NCBI GenBank assembly: GCA_035295745.1
Contig: DATGIL010000071.1
Location: 248,001-312,000 of the forward strand
Length of the DNA: 64,000 nucleotides
Direction: 5' to 3'
Origin: JAIQFL01 sp035295745
GTDB lineage: Bacteria; Acidobacteriota; Terriglobia; Bryobacterales; Bryobacteraceae
Every line of letters begins with the position of its first letter. Within the stretch, counting starts at the first letter, position 1. The notes beneath the pieces are model-generated. The model was not told the DNA's origin. It saw nothing but the letters and a program-made list of their open reading frames with translations, and did not search any database. A program made the position numbers and the translations under genes. Shown here piece by piece: positions 53,375 through 59,910 of this stretch.

Positions 53375-54217
53375 ATGGCTTCCCTGGTGGAATTCTCCAG
53401 TCCGGCGCGTCTGCAGGAGAAGGAAGAGCAACTCTTCGCTGCACTGGCGCGCATGGACCGGGTGATCGTCGCCTTCTCGGGGGGCACCGATTCCGCCTAC
53501 CTGGGCTGGGCGGCGCAGCGGGTACTCGGCGCCAATGCGCTCGCTATGACTGCCGATTCCGCCTCGCTTCCCGAATCGCATAAGCGCGATGCCGAACAGT
53601 TCGTAAAACAGTTCGGCATCGCGCACGAATACATCCAGACGTACGAGTTCGACAATCCAGACTACGTCCGGAATGATCCAAATCGCTGCTTCCATTGCAA
53701 GGACGAGTTGTTCACTCGCCTGGAGCAGGTGGGCCGCGAACGCGGATACGAACACATCATCTACGGCGTGAATCTCGATGACCTGGGCGACTACCGCCCC
53801 GGCCAGAATGCCGCTAAGAAGCACCATGTGGAAGCGCCGTTGGCAGATGCCCGTCTCTCCAAGGCGGAGATCCGCGAGCTTTCGCGCATGGCCGGCCTGC
53901 CCACCTGGGACCGGCCTGCTTCGGCATGTCTGAGCTCGCGCATTCCGTACGGCACCGCGGTCACTATCGAGAATGTCAAGACTGTGGAAACCGGCGAGGA
54001 GCAGATTAAGGCTCTCGGCTTCCGGCAGTTTCGAGTGCGGTTTCATGGCGAAGTGGTGAGGATCGAGATCGCGCCGGAGGAATTGGATAAGGCGATGACG
54101 CTCGCCATGGCGCGGCGCTTCACGGAGATTTTCAAGGCGCTCGGGTTCAAGTACGTTACCCTTGACCTGGAAGGTTATCGCCAAGGCTCCTTAAACGAAG
54201 TACTCAAGCTGAAGTAA
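53375..54217 (+). CDS. larE: LarE-type ATP-dependent sacrificial sulfur transferase
   Basis: A 280-residue protein with the PP-loop ATP site VAFSGGTDSAYL (about 32-43), a CFHC motif (Cys105/108), and PASACLSSRIPYG, whose Cys185 fits the cysteine that donates its sulfur in LarE. LarE makes the sulfurs of the nickel-pincer cofactor of lactate racemase, together with LarB and LarC. Neither partner lies in this window; the upstream gene is gyrA (11 bp gap). Other PP-loop sulfurtransferases could look similar, but the PASACLSSR block and length favour LarE. Confidence 0.88.
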   Translation: MASLVEFSSPARLQEKEEQLFAALARMDRVIVAFSGGTDSAYLGWAAQRVLGANALAMTADSASLPESHKRDAEQFVKQFGIAHEYIQTYEFDNPDYVRNDPNRCFHCKDELFTRLEQVGRERGYEHIIYGVNLDDLGDYRPGQNAAKKHHVEAPLADARLSKAEIRELSRMAGLPTWDRPASACLSSRIPYGTAVTIENVKTVETGEEQIKALGFRQFRVRFHGEVVRIEIAPEELDKAMTLAMARRFTEIFKALGFKYVTLDLEGYRQGSLNEVLKLK

Positions 54218-54300
54218 ATCGGCGTAGGATTCCAACGCTCAAAATGTGACCGGCGTTCGCCCGTCCTCGTAAGATCAGTGAGACTGTTCTGGAGGTTCCC

Positions 54301-54801
54301 ATGGCGTTCGCATTCTTAACGCTGCGATCGATCGTTTTTGCCTGCGGCTTCCTTTGGCTCTGGACTTGGATTGCCGGGAGACTGCGTGCATTCGACCCCG
54401 AACTCGGTGGTCCTTTGGCCGCTTGGGCTCACCCGCTTGGTTTGGCTTGCCTGATTCTGGGCGGCGTGGTGGCCGCCTGGTGCGTCGGTTCGTTCATCGC
54501 CCGCGGGCGCGGCACGCCGGCGCTGTTCGACGCGCCCCGGCGTCTTGTGGCCGTGGGACCCTATCGCTACATGCGTAATCCCATGTACATCGGCGGAGCG
54601 CTTCTGCTCCTGGGTTTGGGGCTCGCCGAGCGATCGCCCGCGGTCGTCCTCTTCGTACCGGCCTGGTGGCTGCTCTTTCACCTGCTGGTGATTCTTTACG
54701 AGGAGCCCACCCTTCGGAGTAAGTTCGGCAGCGATTACGATGTCTATTGCCATGAGACTCCGCGCTGGGTCCCGCGGCTGCATCCGCATCATGGCGCGTA
54801 A
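54301..54801 (+). CDS. Isoprenylcysteine carboxyl methyltransferase-like membrane protein
   Basis: A 166-residue integral-membrane protein with four or five hydrophobic segments. The C-terminal block GPYRYMRNPMYIGGALLLLG, followed by LVILYEEPTLRSKFGSDYDV, is the signature of the ICMT/PEMT-like methyltransferase superfamily, which binds S-adenosylmethionine in the membrane. Bacterial members act on lipids or unknown small molecules. It is 6 bp upstream of the ECF sigma gene and probably in the same operon. Substrate unknown. Confidence 0.85.
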   Translation: MAFAFLTLRSIVFACGFLWLWTWIAGRLRAFDPELGGPLAAWAHPLGLACLILGGVVAAWCVGSFIARGRGTPALFDAPRRLVAVGPYRYMRNPMYIGGALLLLGLGLAERSPAVVLFVPAWWLLFHLLVILYEEPTLRSKFGSDYDVYCHETPRWVPRLHPHHGA

Positions 54802-54807
54802 GCGGCA

Positions 54808-55365
54808 ATGACCACGGCCCGGGCAATCGAGACTGCGCGATGCGAGATGGACGACGTCCTGGAGCGGTTCACGAGCGGCGATGCGGAGGCGTTCGAAGCG
54901 CTTTTCCGCCGCTACCAGGGCGAAGTCTATCGCTGGATCGTGCGTATCGTACGCAATCCGGCGGTAGCGGAGGAACTGACGGTGGAGACGTTCTGGCGCA
55001 TCTACCGCCAGCGACGCCGCTTCGACGCGCAGCGGCAGTTCGGACCGTGGGCCCGCCGCATCGCCACAAGGGCGGCGATCGACTATTTGCGGTCGGAGGG
55101 GCCGGCGCTCGAGTTGCGCGTTCCGATCGCGCAGATCATGCCAGACACCACGCAGAACGACGAGATGCGCGGGTTGATCGAGCAGGCATTCTACTCGCTG
55201 CCGGCCCGCCTGCGCGCGGCCGCGACGTTGGCCCTGATCGAAGAACTTCCCTATCAGGAAATCGCAGCGGCGCTCGATATTTCAGTGAGTGCGGTAAAGA
55301 TGCGGGTGGCGCGAGCGGCGCGCCAACTCCGCGACCGCCTGGAAGAAATGGGGATTCGACCATGA
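54808..55365 (+). CDS. ECF-type RNA polymerase sigma factor
   Basis: A 185-residue sigma factor. Region 2 is at about residues 25-90 (FEALFRRYQGEVYRWIVRIV, AEELTVETFWRIYRQRRRF) and region 4 at about 125-180 (LPARLRAAATLALIEELPYQ, then EIAAALDISVSAVKMRVARA). Start at 54808 gives a 13-residue extension before MDDVLERFTSGDAEAF, and the internal ATG at 54847 is equally possible. It overlaps the next small membrane-protein gene by 4 bp. Regulation by a membrane partner would fit ECF biology, but the partner lacks a visible zinc-binding anti-sigma motif. Confidence 0.92.
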   Translation: MTTARAIETARCEMDDVLERFTSGDAEAFEALFRRYQGEVYRWIVRIVRNPAVAEELTVETFWRIYRQRRRFDAQRQFGPWARRIATRAAIDYLRSEGPALELRVPIAQIMPDTTQNDEMRGLIEQAFYSLPARLRAAATLALIEELPYQEIAAALDISVSAVKMRVARAARQLRDRLEEMGIRP

Positions 55366-55589
55366 ACACCGGTGACCATGAGATGGACCAGATCCGTCAA
55401 CTCCTGCAGACCGCTGTGCCGCCGTGGCGCGATCAGGAGCCGCCTTCCGACCTCTGGCCCCGCATGCTCCGCCGGATGGAGGACGCGCCTCCACAGTTCG
55501 GCTGGTTCGAGATTGTGTTGGCGGGCGCAATCGTTCTGACGATGGCAGTCTTCCCCCAGTTGCTACCGGTGCTGTTCTACCAGTTGTGA
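55362..55589 (+). CDS. Small single-span membrane protein, possible anti-sigma partner
   Basis: A 75-residue protein overlapping the sigma-factor stop by 4 bp. Residues 1-45 are polar and contain LWPRMLRRME; residues about 50-72 are one hydrophobic segment (FEIVLAGAIVLTMAVFPQLL). Translational coupling to the ECF factor suggests a membrane-tethered negative regulator, but the HxxxCxxC motif of classic anti-sigma factors is absent. It could also be an unrelated membrane protein. I do not recognise the family. Confidence 0.72.
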   Translation: MNTGDHEMDQIRQLLQTAVPPWRDQEPPSDLWPRMLRRMEDAPPQFGWFEIVLAGAIVLTMAVFPQLLPVLFYQL

Positions 55590-55597
55590 GGAGCGCG

Positions 55598-56005
55598 ATG
55601 CAACATCATCCATATCTTCGTGCCTACATGGCGGGCGTTCTGCTGCCTACGTGGTTCCTGCTGCTCGGCCTGGCCGGATTCCTGACCGTGCGGCTCGCCG
55701 GTACGCTTCCCGAGGGGTTCGACAAGGCAGTGGTCTTTCCCATGGCGGTGGTGCCGAATTTGTGGGGCGTCTGGAATGTTCTGTATCTCGCACTGCGGCT
55801 GCGCGGGCGTTTTTCGCTCGGCATCTTTGGAGCCCTGCTCCCGACGTTAATCGGCAGCGGCGCACTCGTCTTATCGTCGGCATTCCATTTGCATTTACTC
55901 GGGCTACGCGACGTTTTGCTTTTCCTGCCCGTCGCCATGGCGGCCTATTACCTGGTCTGGAAGTTCGGCGTCACCTTCCTGAATCGTACTGTCGGCTTGC
56001 CGTGA
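55598..56005 (+). CDS. Multi-span membrane protein, unknown function
   Basis: The ATG at 55598 has GAGGAG immediately upstream, which decides this start. The product is 135 residues with about four hydrophobic segments: VLLPTWFLLLGLAGFLTV, VVFPMAVVPNLWGVWNVLYL, FGALLPTLIGSGALVLSSAF and VLLFLPVAMAAYYLVWKFGV. It lies 8 bp after the small single-span gene, so the methyltransferase, sigma factor and both small genes look like one operon. I do not recognise the family. Confidence 0.78.
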   Translation: MQHHPYLRAYMAGVLLPTWFLLLGLAGFLTVRLAGTLPEGFDKAVVFPMAVVPNLWGVWNVLYLALRLRGRFSLGIFGALLPTLIGSGALVLSSAFHLHLLGLRDVLLFLPVAMAAYYLVWKFGVTFLNRTVGLP

Positions 56006-56105
56006 TGGGGCTGGAATACGGGGGCAGGGAGACACGGCCTGCTGTTCTGCGGCGCCCCAGGTGTCGTGATTGGCGCACTTTCGAGGTCTTAGATCTTAGG
56101 ACCTC

Positions 56106-56660
56106 ATGATGAAATTCTTGATTCTTGTCTTAGCTGCCTGCATGGCAGAGAGCATTTACGCACAGGATGCCTGGACACGCCACAACTTCGAAATCGGGGG
56201 CGGCGGGATGTTTCCGGTAAGCGGCTACAAAGCGGAGGAGTATTCGTCCGGGCCGGCCGGACGTGTGGGCTTCGAATTCCACGCCCTGAAGTGGCTTGGC
56301 GCGGAGGTGGGCATCAACGAAGCGGGGTTGACCGGTTCTTCCTGTGAAAGCTACGGATGCACTTACTCGCGGGAGACTTTCCGCTTCCTGGATTCCGGTT
56401 TGCGGGCCCACGTGCTGCTGGACCGCGGCCGCATCGACCTGTCGGTAGGCATTGGCGGCGGATACGTCTGGTATCCGTACGCGGATCTGTTTACGAACGA
56501 GGCACTGCTGCAATATTCAGGCAAAGCCGCGGTCGCGTTGGATCGCGGCGGGCGTTTCCGCCTCGCGTTTACGGTTCGGACCTGGCGCGATCTGGGCCGT
56601 CCGACGCAGCAGTGGCTCTCGACCATGGGCAGCCTGGTTGTGGGTTTGGACAGGCACTGA
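56106..56660 (+). CDS. Small outer-membrane beta-barrel protein
   Basis: A 184-residue protein with signal peptide MMKFLILVLAACMAESIYA, then alternating hydrophobic/aromatic strands (HNFEIGGGGMFPVSGYKA, GRVGFEFHALKWLGAEVGIN, IDLSVGIGGGYVWYPYAD) typical of an eight-stranded OmpA/OmpW-like barrel. The last residues SLVVGLDRH do not end in the usual aromatic. Two cysteines (SSCESYGC) could form a loop disulfide. It follows the sigma-factor operon by 100 bp and could be a target of that factor, but no promoter was identified. It converges with the sulfatase gene after 17 bp. Confidence 0.8.
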   Translation: MMKFLILVLAACMAESIYAQDAWTRHNFEIGGGGMFPVSGYKAEEYSSGPAGRVGFEFHALKWLGAEVGINEAGLTGSSCESYGCTYSRETFRFLDSGLRAHVLLDRGRIDLSVGIGGGYVWYPYADLFTNEALLQYSGKAAVALDRGGRFRLAFTVRTWRDLGRPTQQWLSTMGSLVVGLDRH

Positions 56661-56677
56661 CTGCGAACATTCCGAAT

Positions 56678-58111
56678 CTACGAGTACGGAAACCAGCAGG
56701 GGTCGATGGACGCCGTCTCGCCCGAGGCCTCCTGCATTCTCGCGCGCAGGCGCTGGCGGAGATCCTGCGTGATGCTCCGGTATTCCGTTCTGCCCGCCAG
56801 ATTGGTGTGCTGGTAGGGGTCGGCGGCCAGATCGTAGAGGATATAATCGACATACTGCGCGGCCGATGGGACCGCCTTCCAGTCGGGTTTTTTGGGCGCC
56901 ATCACGGCGTAGGTGTACTGCGGGGTGCGGAGGCCGCGCCCCGTGACGAACTCGGACATCTCAAAATAGACTTCATTTCGCCACCCTTCGGTGCGCCGAT
57001 CGAGAAGAGGAAGCATGCTGTGGCCCTGCATGCTACCCGGGATGTCGAGGCCCGCCGCCGTGAGTAGCGTAGGTGACAGGTCCACCTGGCTCACCAACTC
57101 CGGTATGCGCGCCGAACGGTTGAATCCCGGCCCCTCGATAATGAGCGGGATGTGAATCGAGCTTTCGTGAGGGCTGCGCTTATACTCGGCATTCCGTGTC
57201 TTGAAATGACAGGAATGATCGCTCGTGAAGATCAGAATGGTGTTTTGGTCGAGGCCCGTGTCGGCGAGCGTCTTGCGAATCGTTCCGACGGTCTCGTCCA
57301 TTTTGGCCACGCAAGCGAAGTAGTCCGCTAACTGGCTCGGCCACGATCCGGGAAGCGGACGAAGATCCTGCGGAATGAACGGATTGGGATATCGCTTAGC
57401 GAACTCCTTGGGCGGATCGAAGGTGTCGCTGTCGTTCTGGTGATGCACTTCGAGGTAGGACAGAGTCAGCAGGAACGGCTGTTTGGCGGAGCGCAGAAAT
57501 CGCTGAGCGCGTTCGGTCATGAAATCGGTCCGATACTGGCCTGAGAAACGGATAGGCTTTCCCTCGTTGTCGTACAACTCGCCTTCGTAGGCGTGGGATG
57601 TCCATTCCAACGCGTTGGCGGCCTCCCAGAGGTCATCGAAACCGCCGCGGTTGGCTGGCGGGACCGCTCCGCGCCCGCTGGTCCCTTCGCCCGGCGCGAG
57701 GTGCCACTTGCCGATGTAATTGGCGGAATAGCCATGCTGCCGCAAGGTGGTCGCCAGCGTCGTCGCATGCTCCGGCAGGCCGATCCCGTTCTTCCACACG
57801 CCGTGCTTGCTCGGGTACTGCCCGGTGAAGATGCTCGCCCGTGCGGGTGCGCACACCGGCTGGTTGCAAATGGCGGATGTGAACAGCGTACCGCGGGCAG
57901 CCATCCGGTCCAGGTTGGGCGTCAAGTTCATGGGATTCAGCCCCAAGCTGCCCAGGCAATCGGCGCGAAATTGGTCCGAGATGATCAGCACGATGTTGGG
58001 ACGGTTCGGCTCCCCGGTGTTGCGCGTTTGCGCCGCGGACAATGCCACGGGGGCCGCCGCCAGCCACTCCCGACGTGTAGGCGCGGAGGCAGTCTTGTTG
58101 GAAGGGGGCAT
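56678..58111 (-). CDS. Exported type I sulfatase
   Basis: From the ATG at 58111 the protein has 477 residues; RREWLAAAPVALSAA near the N-terminus is a Tat-like or ordinary signal. The formylglycine site CAPAR is at Cys87 in NQPVCAPARASIFTG, preceded by the metal aspartate in IISDQFRAD and followed by the ILIFTSDHSCHFKT block. These define the arylsulfatase family, which needs the FGly-generating enzyme for activation. Likely substrates are sulfated sugars. No FGly enzyme or anaerobic maturase is in the window. The ATG has no clear ribosome-binding site, so another start is possible. Confidence 0.88.
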   Translation of the reverse strand: MPPSNKTASAPTRREWLAAAPVALSAAQTRNTGEPNRPNIVLIISDQFRADCLGSLGLNPMNLTPNLDRMAARGTLFTSAICNQPVCAPARASIFTGQYPSKHGVWKNGIGLPEHATTLATTLRQHGYSANYIGKWHLAPGEGTSGRGAVPPANRGGFDDLWEAANALEWTSHAYEGELYDNEGKPIRFSGQYRTDFMTERAQRFLRSAKQPFLLTLSYLEVHHQNDSDTFDPPKEFAKRYPNPFIPQDLRPLPGSWPSQLADYFACVAKMDETVGTIRKTLADTGLDQNTILIFTSDHSCHFKTRNAEYKRSPHESSIHIPLIIEGPGFNRSARIPELVSQVDLSPTLLTAAGLDIPGSMQGHSMLPLLDRRTEGWRNEVYFEMSEFVTGRGLRTPQYTYAVMAPKKPDWKAVPSAAQYVDYILYDLAADPYQHTNLAGRTEYRSITQDLRQRLRARMQEASGETASIDPCWFPYS

Positions 58112-58303
58112 GTACCGCAGTATATGCCAGGGATATGTGAGTCGCTCTTCCCGCCAGCGAAGGCAGCTCGTCCGGGCCAACCCGGTCACAGAGGTTCGCG
58201 GTTTTGTTTGATTCGCTCCGAGCATTGATTCTGGAGGGGTTGTGCCGATGCGGAGGATCTACGGCAGCAATTTCGCTTGTAGATGGCTGGATACACTGAT
58301 TGC

Positions 58304-58351
58304 TAAGAGCGTTCTGCTCTTACCCGCTCCCGCGCCCCTATCTGGCGCGGG
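58304..58351 (+). promoter_or_regulatory. Tandem hairpins in the leader of the 58372 gene, second terminator-like
   Basis: TAAGAGC (58304-58310) and GCTCTTA (58316-58322) are perfect 7 bp arms with a GTTCT loop. CCCGCGCC (58329-58336) and GGCGCGGG (58344-58351) are perfect 8 bp arms with a CCTATCT loop, followed by TTTCGCATTTTT. GGAG of the ribosome-binding site is only about 10 nt further on. An attenuator or the end of a short upstream transcript would fit; no known riboswitch was recognised. Confidence 0.6.
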
Positions 58352-58371
58352 TTTCGCATTTTTGGAGATTG

Positions 58372-59886
58372 ATGATGAACCGTACAATTCTGGCCGCGAT
58401 GGCGCTGGCCTCGTCCGCGTTCGCTGGTCCGTCGCTCACCACGATTCAGGACGTCCTCTACAAAGCCGATGGCTCGCGCTTCAACGGCACTCTGGCGATC
58501 GCGTGGACCAGTTTTCAAGCGTCAGACGCAACTTCCGTTGCCATGCAGACTACGTCCGTCAAGGTTGTCAATGGAAACCTCCGGGTCCAGCTCGTTCCCA
58601 CCGCGGGCAGCACTCCGCCGATCGTCTACTCGGTAACTTACAACAGCGATGGGCGCGTGCAGTTCCACGAAACATGGGCGGTGCCCGCGAGCGTGCAGGC
58701 GCTACGGGTCAGCGATGTTCGCGTTGCCTCCTCCAATTTGGCATCCTCCGATACCAGCAGTGGCAGCGGAACCGTGGAGGAATCGGACGTCGTCGGCCTC
58801 ACCGCAGACCTGAGCGCCCGGCCGATGAAAGGGCCGGGATTCGCACCTGGTGGTGTCGCGATCGTGAACGCCACGGGAGGTCTCGAGACGGCATTGGGGA
58901 GTACGACCGACTGTGTCCACGTGGATGGATCGTCGGGTCCTTGCGGCGCGGCAGGTTCTTCGAATTTCGTCGATGCGGAATCTCCGGCCGGGATCGTGGA
59001 CGGCTCGAATGTCACGTTCGCGCTCTCGGCGGTGCCGAATCCGGCTTCGAGTCTGGCTCTGTACCGCAACGGCATGCTGCAAAAGGCCGGCCAGGACTTC
59101 ACGGGTAACGGGCAAACGGTGACGTTCTTCGCGGCGGATGTCCCGCAGCCTGGCGACACGCTGCTCGCGTGGTACCGGCTATCGGCCGAAGGTGACACGA
59201 CCTTTGTGGATAGTGACGTTCCGGCCGGTACCGAAGATGGCGCGAACCAACAGTTCGCCCTGTCCGCCGTACCCAACCCCGCATCCAGCCTCGCGGTTTT
59301 CCGCAACGGACTATTACAGAAGGCGAATCAGGACTTCACGCTCAGTGGACAGACGCTGACGTTCACTTCGGGGGCCACGCCGCAACCCGGCGATACACTG
59401 CTCGCCTCGTATCGCCTCTCCGAAGGCGGAAGCACATCGTCCCAGGGCTATCCGGGTGCCCAGGTGCTGTGCAGCGGAACCGGAGCCACCACGACGGCGA
59501 CTGCTCTATCCAGCATGGGAACTTGCTCCATCCCGGCCGGTCTGCTCATGCCGGGCGACCGCGTGGAAGTGCGATTCGACTTGCAGCACGAGGGCTCCGC
59601 TTCTGGCTTCACCTTCGAGATGCATTGGGGAGGCACGGTCTTGGCTCATCGGACTGCATTGGTGTCGGAAACGATGGCTACCGGACGGGTTGACGCCGGT
59701 ATTACGGCTTCCGGTACCGTGTTGAGCTTCCAGACGTGGGGCGCAGCTCTCGAATTCGCGCCAGGAATGGCTGTTGCGACAGACCCCTATGCGCAGGGAT
59801 TGACGGTCGATTTTCAAGGCATGCTTTCCTCCCCGTCCACGGACACGCTGTCGCTCACCGGGTTCACCGTTGTCCGGCTGTTGTAA
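58372..59886 (+). CDS. Exported beta-rich protein with two tandem ~75-residue repeats
   Basis: The ATG at 58372 (GGAG 6 bp upstream) gives 504 residues with signal peptide MMNRTILAAMALASSAFA. Residues about 199-270 and 278-349 are near-copies, each with FALSAVPNPASSLA, RNG(M/L)LQKA, QDFT, and PQPGDTLLA-YRL blocks, a period of 79 residues. The N-terminal third resembles a secreted beta-sandwich; the C-terminal part (TGFTVVRLL end) resembles a jelly-roll. It may be a surface or phage-tail-like adhesive protein, but I do not recognise it. It converges with the next gene. Confidence 0.75.
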   Translation: MMNRTILAAMALASSAFAGPSLTTIQDVLYKADGSRFNGTLAIAWTSFQASDATSVAMQTTSVKVVNGNLRVQLVPTAGSTPPIVYSVTYNSDGRVQFHETWAVPASVQALRVSDVRVASSNLASSDTSSGSGTVEESDVVGLTADLSARPMKGPGFAPGGVAIVNATGGLETALGSTTDCVHVDGSSGPCGAAGSSNFVDAESPAGIVDGSNVTFALSAVPNPASSLALYRNGMLQKAGQDFTGNGQTVTFFAADVPQPGDTLLAWYRLSAEGDTTFVDSDVPAGTEDGANQQFALSAVPNPASSLAVFRNGLLQKANQDFTLSGQTLTFTSGATPQPGDTLLASYRLSEGGSTSSQGYPGAQVLCSGTGATTTATALSSMGTCSIPAGLLMPGDRVEVRFDLQHEGSASGFTFEMHWGGTVLAHRTALVSETMATGRVDAGITASGTVLSFQTWGAALEFAPGMAVATDPYAQGLTVDFQGMLSSPSTDTLSLTGFTVVRLL

Positions 59887-59910
59887 TGTCGACGGTACAT
59901 CCGTCCACCT

